A DNA stretch of 17,136 nucleotides, from contig CAYSAG010000088.1 of assembly GCA_964428935.1 (NCBI GenBank), positions 1 through 17,136 on the forward strand, written 5' to 3'. The notes beneath the pieces were generated by a model. That model was given only the letters and a program-made list of their open reading frames with translations. It did no database searches and was not told the origin of the DNA. A program made the translations under genes and the position numbers. The stretch is from JAADHY01 sp964428935. Lineage in GTDB: Bacteria > Planctomycetota > Planctomycetia > Planctomycetales > Planctomycetaceae. Positions 1-6,828 of this stretch are shown here, piece by piece; within the stretch, counting starts at the first letter, position 1, and every line of letters starts with the position of its first letter.

Positions 1-2631
1 CTGTGGGAGGTAGCTCGCTACGAGCTGCGTCCGCGGTTCCTGCGCATTCCGGGAGTGGCTCGGGTGAAACTGGTGGGCGGACGGCGGCCCGAGTTCCACG
101 TGGTGGTCGACCCGGCGAAGCTGGAGTCGTACCACCTCACGTTCGACCAGGTCGTGCAGGCTCTGTCGGAAACGAACCAGTTCACGCCGGCGGGCCTGCA
201 CGAAGAGGACTACCAGTTGTACCTGCGGGTGGTCGACAACCGCGTTCACCGAGCCGACGAACTGAAGGACGTCGTGGTGGCGTGGTCGGGCGACACGGCC
301 GTCCGGATTCGCGACATTGCCACGGTGCGGCCCGGCGAAGAACCCCAGTACAACATTGTGACGGCGGACGGGGTCGACGCGGTTCTGTTGAACGTCTACA
401 GCCAGCCCGACGGAAACACGGTCGGCATTGCCGACGCGCTGCAAGAAGAACTGCAGAAGCTCCGCCAAGAACTGCCGCCGGACATGAAGCTGGCCTTTTT
501 CTACGACCAGTCGTTGTTCGTGCGCGAGGGCATGGCCAGTGTGCGCGACGCCATGGTCCTGGGCCTGATTCTGTCGGTCGGCGTGTTGTTCGTTTTCTTG
601 AAACGGGTGTCGGTGACGGTGGCCGCGGCGGTGGTCATTCCCGTCAGCGTGTTGCTGACGTTGGTCGGCATGCGTGCGTGCGGAATGAGTTTCAACATCA
701 TGACCCTGGGCGGAATTGCCGCGGCGGTGGGGTTGGTCATCGACGACGCCATTGTCAGCGTCGAAGCCATTCACGCGAAGGTGGAGGCTGGGCACGACGC
801 TTTTCGCGCCGTGGAGCTGGCTTTGCACGAGGTCGGTTGGCCGCTGGTGGGCAGCACGCTGACGCCGGTCGTGGTGTTCCTGCCGCTGGCGTTCTTGAGC
901 GGCATTGCGGGTGTGTTCTTTCGAGCTTTGGCGCTGACCATGGTCTTCGGCGTGCTCAGCTCGCTGCTGTTGGCCGTCACCTGGACCCCGGTGGTGGCGG
1001 CTCTGTTGATTCGTCGGCGAGCGGAAAGGCCGCACGACGAACTGGAGCAGGGCGGGCCGGTGCTGCGAGCGCTCATTGCGGTCTACGAGTGGGTCGTGCG
1101 GCGAGCGCTTCGCTTTCCGGCGGTGTTCGTCGTCGGGCTGGTGCTGTTCGTGGCCGGAGGCGTGTGGCTGTACCGGCAGCTGGACAGCGAGTTCTTGCCC
1201 GAACAGGACGAAGGGGGCTTCGTGTTGGACTACTTCACTCGGCCCGGCACCAGCCTGTCCGAGACGGACCGCATGTTGCGGCACGTCGAGCAGATTCTGG
1301 CTGAAACGCCGGAAATCGAGAGCTACTCGCGGCGCACCGGCGCCCGACTGGCCTTGGCCATTGCCGAGCCGAACACGGGCGACTTCCTGGTCAAGCTTCG
1401 TCCGGACCGGCAGCGGTCCACCTTCGAGGTGGTCGACGAACTGCGCGAGAAGATTCACGGCGCCGAGCCGGCTTTGACCATTGAGTTTCCCATGGTCTTG
1501 AGCGACTTGATTGGCGACCTGACCTGGGCTCCTCAACCCATTGAAATCAAGATTTTTTCGACCGACACCGAGCTGTTGAAGCGGAAGGCCGCTGAGGTGG
1601 CGAAGGCCATTGAGTCCATTCCGGGCGTGGTCGACGTCAACGACGGCGTGGTCGTGGCCGGTCCGACCATGCGGTTTCGCGTCCGGCCGGACGCAGCGGC
1701 CCGGACCGGCCTGACCTCGGCCCAAGTGGGGCGAATTCTCGAAACCGCACTCTACGGTCGGGTCGCTTCGTACGTGTTGCAGGGAGACCGCACGTACCCA
1801 GTGCGGGTGGTGGCCGAGCGCGGAACGTTCGAGCGGGAAGAGCAGATTCTGAAAATGCCGCTGCGAACGCCGAAAGGGGCTCTGGTCACCCTGCAAGACG
1901 TGGCCGACGTCGAGCACGTGCCGGGCATTCTGGAAATGCACCGCGAAGACCAACGTCAACTGATTGCCGTTTCGGCCCGGTTGTCCGGAATCGACCTGGG
2001 CCACGCCATTCGGCTCATTAAACGGAAGCTGGAAAAGACCGTGCCGTTGCCACCAGACGCTCACATTGAGTACGGCGGGCTCTACCAGCAGCAGCAAGAG
2101 TCGTTCCGGCAACTGACGTTGGTGCTGGTCATGGCCATGGTGTTGGTCTTCACGGTGTTGCTGGTCGAGTTTCGGACGGTCTTGGAGCCGCTGGCCATTG
2201 TGTTGGGCGCGGGCCTGGCCCTGTTCGGCGTGGTGGCGGCACTGTGGCTGACCGGGACGTCCATGAACATTGTGTCGTTTCTGGGGGCCATCATTGGCGT
2301 GGGCATTGTGGCCAAGAACGGCATTCTCATGTTGGACTTCGTGGAGCATTTGCGGGAGCGTGGTTTGACGTTGTTCGAGGCTTTGGTGCAGTCGGGCCGT
2401 CGGCGAATGCGGCCGGTGCTCATGACCAGCCTGACGACGTTCCTGGGCCTGTTGCCGCTGGCGTACGGAATCGGTGCGGGGGCGGACATGCTTCGTCCGC
2501 TGGCCATTGCGGTCATGGGAGCGTTGGTCATGTCGCTGGTGCTGTCGTTGGTGGCAACGCCGGTTTGTTACTACGCGCTGGTTCGGTGGCTTGGAGTGGC
2601 GCGACGGCAGTCGTCGCCGACGGCTCCGTGA
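1..2631 (+). CDS. RND-family efflux pump, inner-membrane subunit (HAE1/AcrB-like), 5' truncated
   Basis: This is the proton-driven inner-membrane subunit of a tripartite efflux pump. The frame is open from base 1, giving 876 residues of a family usually about 1030 long, so roughly the first 150 residues lie outside the window. It begins in the porter domain (IPGVARVKLVGGR, then a FHVVVDPAKL strand), continues through TM2-TM6, the second porter half (around DSEFLPEQDEGGF) and TM8-TM12. TM4 carries the adjacent acid pair at fragment residues 248-249 (GLVIDDAIVSVEAI) and TM10 the lysine at 772 (GIVAKNGILMLDF). Together these form the proton-relay set of the drug/hydrophobe-type HAE1 branch, whereas metal-type CzcA/CusA pumps have a different TM4 pattern. 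The next gene, 16 bases on, is its membrane fusion partner, so the order is pump then adaptor, the reverse of acrAB. No outer-membrane channel gene is visible. Substrate unknown; family call firm. Confidence 0.95.
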   Translation: MWEVARYELRPRFLRIPGVARVKLVGGRRPEFHVVVDPAKLESYHLTFDQVVQALSETNQFTPAGLHEEDYQLYLRVVDNRVHRADELKDVVVAWSGDTAVRIRDIATVRPGEEPQYNIVTADGVDAVLLNVYSQPDGNTVGIADALQEELQKLRQELPPDMKLAFFYDQSLFVREGMASVRDAMVLGLILSVGVLFVFLKRVSVTVAAAVVIPVSVLLTLVGMRACGMSFNIMTLGGIAAAVGLVIDDAIVSVEAIHAKVEAGHDAFRAVELALHEVGWPLVGSTLTPVVVFLPLAFLSGIAGVFFRALALTMVFGVLSSLLLAVTWTPVVAALLIRRRAERPHDELEQGGPVLRALIAVYEWVVRRALRFPAVFVVGLVLFVAGGVWLYRQLDSEFLPEQDEGGFVLDYFTRPGTSLSETDRMLRHVEQILAETPEIESYSRRTGARLALAIAEPNTGDFLVKLRPDRQRSTFEVVDELREKIHGAEPALTIEFPMVLSDLIGDLTWAPQPIEIKIFSTDTELLKRKAAEVAKAIESIPGVVDVNDGVVVAGPTMRFRVRPDAAARTGLTSAQVGRILETALYGRVASYVLQGDRTYPVRVVAERGTFEREEQILKMPLRTPKGALVTLQDVADVEHVPGILEMHREDQRQLIAVSARLSGIDLGHAIRLIKRKLEKTVPLPPDAHIEYGGLYQQQQESFRQLTLVLVMAMVLVFTVLLVEFRTVLEPLAIVLGAGLALFGVVAALWLTGTSMNIVSFLGAIIGVGIVAKNGILMLDFVEHLRERGLTLFEALVQSGRRRMRPVLMTSLTTFLGLLPLAYGIGAGADMLRPLAIAVMGALVMSLVLSLVATPVCYYALVRWLGVARRQSSPTAP

Positions 2632-2647
2632 ACGGGAAGGCGAAGCG

Positions 2648-3946
2648 GTGTACGGCGCGGTGGGTTTCTCGTGCAGACGGTGTGGTTGGCCGCTGGTTTG
2701 GCTGGCGGCAGCGGTGTCGCTGTGCGGCCTGGGGTGTCGCGGCACGGGACCGGAAGAGTCGGAAGGAGCCGAACGGCCTGGTCGGCCCGTGCCGGTTCAG
2801 GTGGCTGTGGCGCAGACGAAGACGCTGCGTCCGTCGGTACAATTGGTGGGCACGTTGGAGCCCATTCCGGAGCGAACGGCCGACGTGTCGCTGCGGGTCG
2901 ACGGCTGGGTCGACCAAGTGTTGGTGGTCGAGGGCCAGTCGGTGCGAGCTGGTCAGGAGCTGTTGCGGTTGGACCCGCGGGTGGCGGAGGTCGAGCTGGC
3001 TCGGGCCGAGGCCACCGTCCAGCAGAAGCGGGCGGTGTGGGAGCGGCTGAAGCACGGCTACCTGCCTCAGGAAATTGAAGAGGCTCGGCAGCGGGCTCGC
3101 GAAACCCGGCAGACGCTCGAAAGTCTGAAGGTCGAGTTCGCCGCGCTGGAGTCGCTCTACAAGAAAAACGAAGTGTCCGCCGTCCAGTACCGAGCGGCGT
3201 TGGCCAAGTTGCGTGCGGCCGAGGCGGCGGCTGAAGCAGCGGAAGCCAGAAGAAAGCTGTTGGAAGCCGGCACGCGGCCCGAGCAGGTCGAGGAGGCAAA
3301 GGCCGACCTGGCCGTGGCCGAAGCCGAACGCGACGCCGCCAGGCTGAACTTGGCGTTCTGCTCCGTCACCACTCCCATTGCCGGTCTGGTGACCAAGCTG
3401 GAGGCTCGCCGCGGCGCCTTCCTGCAGCGGGCCAGTCCCGTGGCGACCGTGGTGGACGTGTCGGAGCTGTTCGCCAAGGTGCACGTGCCCAGCCAACAGT
3501 ACGCTCAGTTGGAGCCCGGCCAGTCGGCCGACGTCCGTTTGCCGGCGTTGCCGGGCCAAGTCTTCCGCGGCACGGTGGACCGGGTGAGCGGTCAGGCGGA
3601 CCCGGCCAGCGGCCACACCGACGCCTACGTTCGCATTCGGAACCGCGACTCCCTGTTGCGGCCCGGAATGGCGTGTCGAGTGACGGTGTGGCTGCCCGAG
3701 CGACGGAACGTGTTGGCCATTCCCGTTGCGGCCGTGGCCGACCACTCCGGCCGGTCGGTGGTGACCCTGGTTCGCGACGGGAAGGCGTTCGAAGTGGAAG
3801 TGCGGCTGGGAGCCGAAGCGGACGGGGAGGTGGAAGTGCTGGCCGGTCTGAAGCCCGGCGACGTCGTGGCGACCAAGGGGGGCTACGGTCTGCCGGACGG
3901 CTGCCCGGTTCGAGTCGTGGAAGCCGGCCCGACCCCGTCCGAGTGA
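2648..3946 (+). CDS. RND efflux periplasmic adaptor (membrane fusion protein), probable lipoprotein
   Basis: This adaptor links the RND pump to an outer-membrane channel. I chose GTG at 2648 (432 aa) because it lies just after the pump's stop at 2631 and has GGGAAGG at 2634-2640, 7 bases upstream. Earlier starts in the frame lie inside the pump gene. Residues 15-29 are a hydrophobic export signal ending GLGC, so Cys30 is the likely lipidated residue, although Gly at -3 makes the lipobox non-canonical. Residues about 78-112 form the first half of the lipoyl-type domain (VDGWVDQVLVVEGQSV). Residues about 113-232 are an Ala/Glu/Arg-rich alpha-hairpin coiled coil. The second lipoyl half is near SVTTPIAGLVTKLEARRG (239-256), followed by the beta-barrel and a membrane-proximal domain (RPGMACRVTVWLPER, NVLAIPVAAV). 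It is probably co-transcribed with the pump. Function follows from family and context. Confidence 0.93.
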   Translation: MYGAVGFSCRRCGWPLVWLAAAVSLCGLGCRGTGPEESEGAERPGRPVPVQVAVAQTKTLRPSVQLVGTLEPIPERTADVSLRVDGWVDQVLVVEGQSVRAGQELLRLDPRVAEVELARAEATVQQKRAVWERLKHGYLPQEIEEARQRARETRQTLESLKVEFAALESLYKKNEVSAVQYRAALAKLRAAEAAAEAAEARRKLLEAGTRPEQVEEAKADLAVAEAERDAARLNLAFCSVTTPIAGLVTKLEARRGAFLQRASPVATVVDVSELFAKVHVPSQQYAQLEPGQSADVRLPALPGQVFRGTVDRVSGQADPASGHTDAYVRIRNRDSLLRPGMACRVTVWLPERRNVLAIPVAAVADHSGRSVVTLVRDGKAFEVEVRLGAEADGEVEVLAGLKPGDVVATKGGYGLPDGCPVRVVEAGPTPSE

Positions 3947-4279
3947 ACTCTGCCTTCTGCCACCTGCTGCCGCCCGTTCCGTGCGACGGCCGGCCCTTGT
4001 CGCTTTGCCCGAGTGACCGTCCTGTGAGAGCCGCGCTCGACGCCGCGCCGCTGCTGTCAGCGGCGCGGCGGGAGGGCGAAGGCGAGCCGTCCGTCGCCGA
4101 ACAGTTTTTTCACTCGTCCCACCAAAACCGCCGGGCCTTTCATCTTCCTTTCATGAACCGCTTGGTACCCTTCCTGTGTCGGAGGCAAGACCGAGAGCGT
4201 CGGTCGGCTGCCGGGTCGACTTTCGGTCGGGGTGCTCGGCAGAAAGACAAACCGGGACGCAGGAAAGGAGGTTGGCAAC
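3947..4279 (+). other. Intergenic region between the efflux genes and the E/H-rich gene
   Basis: No reading frame here has gene-like codon use. The first part contains the tandem hairpins listed at 4041-4110. The rest (about 4111-4263) is the presumed promoter region of the next gene. I see no convincing -35/-10 pair: TTGGTA near 4162 has no good partner. The region ends with the strong Shine-Dalgarno AAAGGAGG at 4264-4271. Confidence 0.6.
4041..4110 (+). terminator. Tandem hairpins with downstream T6, probable terminator of the RND operon
   Basis: A perfect 13-bp stem is formed by CGCCGCGCCGCTG (4041-4053) and its complement (4058-4070) around the loop CTGT. A second, weaker stem, GGCGA (4081-4085) with TCGCC (4094-4098), is followed after six bases by TTTTTT at 4105-4110. 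The T-tract is far from the strong stem, so this is not a textbook intrinsic terminator. The position, between the adaptor stop at 3946 and the next gene start at 4280, fits transcription termination. Confidence 0.6.
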
Positions 4280-5419
4280 ATGAGACGGCTGAAGTGGTTT
4301 TGGTGGACCTGTGCCGGCGTCGTCCTGTTGGGCTTAGTTGCGGTTGCGTTCAACCGGGTTCGAGCGGGTGGCGACCAGCCGCTGCCGGAGTCGAGTGTGA
4401 GCCAGGGTGGTGCGAGCGGCCAACTGCTGGCGTCACTGGACGAGGACGAGAAAGAGGCGGCTGAACACGAGGAGCACGAGGAGCACGCGGGCCGTCACCG
4501 CGAGCGGAGACACGAGGAAGCGGAGGAGCACGANNNNNNNNNNNNNNNNNNNNNNNNNNNNNNNNNNNNNNNNNNNNNNNNNNNNNNNNNNNNNNNNNNN
4601 NNNNNNNNNNNNNNNNNNNNNNNNNNNNNNNNNCATGAGGAAGCCGAGGAACACGAGGAACACGAAGAGGAAGCGGAGGAGCACGAGCACGAAGAACACG
4701 AGGAGGCCGAAGAGCACGAGGAACACAAGCGGCACGCTCGACACGGCCGCAAGCGCGGGCACGAGGAAGCCGAGGAACACGAGGAACACGAAGAGAAAGA
4801 AGAGCACGAAGAAGAGGAAGAGAACGAGCGGACCTACACGTTCTCGAAGGCCGACCTGGGCAAGACGCCGAAAGGTTGGACGGTCGCCAAGACGGGCAAG
4901 GGGAAAGGCAGCGAGTGGAAAGTCGTGGCCGACCCGACCGCTCCGTCCGGCACCGGCTACGTGCTGGCTCAAACGGCCAAGAGCCCTCGCCGTGTCTTCA
5001 ACCTGTGCGTCGTCGAGGACTCCAACTACCGCGACGTCGAAATCGAAGTCTGCTTCAAGGCCGTTCGCGGAAAGATTGACCAAGGCGGCGGAGTCGTCTG
5101 GCGGTACCAGGACGAGAACAACTACTACATTGCCCGCATGAACCCGCTCGAAAGCAACTACCGATTCTACAAGGTCGTCAACGGCCGGCGCACTCAGTTG
5201 GCCACCAAGGAAGGCCTGACGGTGCGGCCGGGCGAGTGGCACACGCTGGAAATCAAGTGTGTGGGCAACAAGATTCGGTGCAAGCTGGACGGCAAGACGT
5301 TGCTGGAAGCCACCGACAACACCTTCAAGAAGGCGGGCAAGGTGGGGCTGTGGACCAAGGCCGACGCTCAGACCTACTTCGACAAGTTCGAGGTGGAAGA
5401 GGAGGAAGCCGAGGATTGA
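4280..5419 (+). CDS. Membrane-anchored or exported protein with Glu/His-rich repeat array and C-terminal DUF1080 (LamG-like) domain; interrupted by assembly gap
   Basis: The start ATG at 4280 has a near-ideal AAAGGAGG 8 bases upstream. Residues 5-25 are a hydrophobic signal or anchor (WFWWTCAGVVLLGLVAVAF) after an RR-K N-terminus, so the rest is predicted to be extracytoplasmic. From about residue 53 the protein is almost only Glu, His, Lys, Arg and Ala, built from units such as HEEAEEHEEHEE separated by Arg/His-rich patches (HAGRHRERRH; HKRHARHGRKRGH). A 100-N assembly gap falls inside this array, so the true length is unknown. The C-terminal ~200 residues (ERTYTFSKADLGKTPKGW to TYFDKFEVEEEE) resemble the DUF1080/3-keto-disaccharide hydrolase beta-sandwich, with the typical GGGVVWRYQDENNYYIARMN strand and closing VGLWTKADAQTYFDKFEV. 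Some family members act on sugars, others have no known activity. I infer possible divalent-metal binding by the His/Glu array; nothing proves it. The Glu-rich tail repeats at the very C-terminus (EEEEAED). Confidence 0.85.
   Translation: MRRLKWFWWTCAGVVLLGLVAVAFNRVRAGGDQPLPESSVSQGGASGQLLASLDEDEKEAAEHEEHEEHAGRHRERRHEEAEEHXXXXXXXXXXXXXXXXXXXXXXXXXXXXXXXXXXHEEAEEHEEHEEEAEEHEHEEHEEAEEHEEHKRHARHGRKRGHEEAEEHEEHEEKEEHEEEEENERTYTFSKADLGKTPKGWTVAKTGKGKGSEWKVVADPTAPSGTGYVLAQTAKSPRRVFNLCVVEDSNYRDVEIEVCFKAVRGKIDQGGGVVWRYQDENNYYIARMNPLESNYRFYKVVNGRRTQLATKEGLTVRPGEWHTLEIKCVGNKIRCKLDGKTLLEATDNTFKKAGKVGLWTKADAQTYFDKFEVEEEEAED
4511..4795 (+). repeat. Internal direct repeats encoding the HEEAEEHEEHEE units
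   Basis: Bases 4634-4669 and 4760-4795 are 36-base copies of the same unit and differ at a single position (CAT versus CAC for the first His). A third copy starts at 4511 and runs into the gap; its visible part (4511-4533) differs at two synonymous positions. Each unit encodes HEEAEEHEEHEE. A larger period is also visible: an Arg/His patch followed by the unit occurs both before (residues about 70-79) and after the gap. Such near-identical repeats explain why the assembly broke here. Confidence 0.85.
4534..4633. other. Assembly gap, exactly 100 Ns
   Basis: A run of exactly 100 Ns usually marks a scaffold join of unknown size, so the number is a placeholder. The flanking E/H-coding frames agree only if the true missing length is 1 modulo 3, which 100 happens to satisfy. 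The real number of repeat units is unknown. Confidence 0.95.
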
Positions 5420-5492
5420 GCAGCCGGTTGTGCTCCAACCCGCCCTGGCCAAGCTGACTGCGGCCGGTTCACGGAGCGTTTCAATGGCCTCG

Positions 5493-5537
5493 GGTGGAGC
5501 GGTCTTGACGGAGCAGGACCGCCTCCACCGCTGCTCC
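5493..5537 (+). promoter_or_regulatory. Two mutually exclusive hairpins in the importer leader
   Basis: Stem A pairs GGTGGAGCGGTC (5493-5504) with GACCGCCTCCACC (5517-5529): 12 pairs with one bulged C and a 12-base loop. Stem B pairs GGAGCAG (5510-5516), which lies in the loop of A, with CTGCTCC (5531-5537), just 3' of A. The two stems interleave, so both cannot form as simple nested hairpins. This geometry is seen in attenuators and switch-like leaders. It may instead simply be the terminator of the preceding gene, although no T-tract follows. Confidence 0.45.
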
Positions 5538-5589
5538 CGAACGAGGTGTGGAACTGGAAGCGAGTCCCGTGAGGAGCGGGCGCAGGCTG

Positions 5590-5636
5590 GCCCGCAGCGT
5601 CGACTGTTTTTGGCCGGCGCTGCGGGCGTCTTTTCC
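5590..5636 (+). terminator. Intrinsic-terminator-like hairpin upstream of the ABC importer
   Basis: A perfect 10-bp stem pairs GCCCGCAGCG (5590-5599) with CGCTGCGGGC (5618-5627) around an 18-base loop. GTCTTTTCC follows immediately, a short T-tract. It lies 171 bases after the E/H gene stop and 65 bases before the importer start at 5701, so it could terminate the former or attenuate the latter. Confidence 0.5.
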
Positions 5637-5700
5637 AGTCGGTCCGCCTGCGTCCGGGCTCCTCGCACGAGTTTTCTCAGACGCAAGGGTGAGCGGAGCA

Positions 5701-6828
5701 ATGACACAGGGCAAGCACCGAACCTCGGTCCGCCTGTGGGCGGCCGCAGCTCGACGGGCGGCATTGGTCCTGGTGACGTTGGTGGTGACGGTGGGACTGG
5801 GCTGTTCGGGGTCGGGTTCGGCGCCTGGTCGTCCGTCGCAGTCAGAGCAGTCGTCTCAAACCGGCCCGGCTTCTGGCGGAAGGGTCGTCGTCTACTCGTC
5901 GGTCGACCAGGTGTTTGCCGAACCGATTTGTAAACAGTTCGAGAAAGAAACGGGAATTCAAGTGGAGCTGGTTCCGGACACGGAGGAAACCAAGAGCACG
6001 GGCTTGCTGAACCGGCTGATTGCCGAGAAGGACCGGCCGCGGGCGGACGTGTTTTGGAGCGGCGACCCGGTGCGAGCGGCCGTGCTGAAGTTGAAAGGCG
6101 TCTCGGCGCCGTACGTGTCTCCGGCTGCGGAAGGGCTGCCGAAAGAGTTCTCCGACCCCGAGCACTACTGGACCTGCTTTTCGGCTCGAGCCCGCGTGCT
6201 CATTTACAACACCGACCTCGTTCCGCCGGACCAGCGTCCCACGTCGGTGTTCGACTTGGCGGACCAGCGTTTCCGTGGCCAGGGCTGTTTGGCCAACCCG
6301 CTGTTCGGCACCACGTCCATGCACGCGGCGGCCTTGTTTCAGGTGCTGGGCGACCAGCAGGCTCGCCGGTTCTTTCAGTCTTTGGCCGCCAACGGGGTCG
6401 AAATCTTGTCGTCGAACGGTGAGGTGCGTCGGCGGGTTGCCAACGGTCAGTTCGCCTTCGGGCTGACCGACACGGACGACGTCAACGAAGCGCTGCGCGA
6501 CGGCAAACCCGTGGGCTTCGTTTTTCCGGACGCAAAGGGAATGGGCACGCTGGTCGTGCCGAACGCCGTGGTTCTGATTGCCGGTGCCCCTCACCTGGAC
6601 AATGCCAAGAAGTTCATTGACTACTTGCTGCGGCCGGAGACGGAACAAGCGCTGGCTTGCAGCGCCGCTCAAATGCCTTTGCGACCAAACGTCCCACTGC
6701 CCGAGGGGTTCCCGTTCCCGCCCGTGACGCAGCTGAAAGCCATGCCGGTTGATTACCAACTGCTGGCCAGTAAGCTGGAGCAACTGTCGAGCGGTTTCCT
6801 GAAGCAGTGGGTGGACGAGAACCTGTGA
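5701..6828 (+). CDS. ABC importer substrate-binding lipoprotein, Fe(III)-type (FbpA/FutA-like superfamily)
   Basis: This extracytoplasmic solute receptor (375 aa) captures ligand for the permease and ATPase encoded next. ATG at 5701 is chosen because it starts a signal of the right length: basic N-terminus, hydrophobic residues about 19-33, then GLGC with the lipid-anchor Cys35. AAGGG at 5685-5689 is a modest ribosome site. A Ser/Gly/Gln-rich linker follows. Lobe 1 opens with RVVVYSSVDQVFAEPIC (61-77) and FEKETGIQVELV, as in Fe(III)-binding proteins. Other typical segments are PRADVFWSGDP and RARVLIYNTDLV, and near the C-terminus GTLVVPNAVVLIAGAPH and AKKFIDYLL. Where FbpA/FutA proteins have a tandem iron-ligating tyrosine motif, this protein has FGLTDTDDVNEAL (TDTDD at 256-260). 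The ligand may therefore not be bare Fe(III); other members of the superfamily bind thiamine, polyamines or phosphonates. The last four bases overlap the permease start (GTGA). Confidence 0.88.
   Translation: MTQGKHRTSVRLWAAAARRAALVLVTLVVTVGLGCSGSGSAPGRPSQSEQSSQTGPASGGRVVVYSSVDQVFAEPICKQFEKETGIQVELVPDTEETKSTGLLNRLIAEKDRPRADVFWSGDPVRAAVLKLKGVSAPYVSPAAEGLPKEFSDPEHYWTCFSARARVLIYNTDLVPPDQRPTSVFDLADQRFRGQGCLANPLFGTTSMHAAALFQVLGDQQARRFFQSLAANGVEILSSNGEVRRRVANGQFAFGLTDTDDVNEALRDGKPVGFVFPDAKGMGTLVVPNAVVLIAGAPHLDNAKKFIDYLLRPETEQALACSAAQMPLRPNVPLPEGFPFPPVTQLKAMPVDYQLLASKLEQLSSGFLKQWVDENL

Noticed and set aside
3..1304. A 433-codon plus-strand frame overlapping the RND gene
   Set aside because: Gly/Arg-rich out-of-frame reading of the RND gene with no homology features.
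4511..4795. CRISPR-like spaced repeats
   Set aside because: The repeats are in-frame coding units of a Glu/His-rich protein, with no constant repeat/unique spacer pattern.
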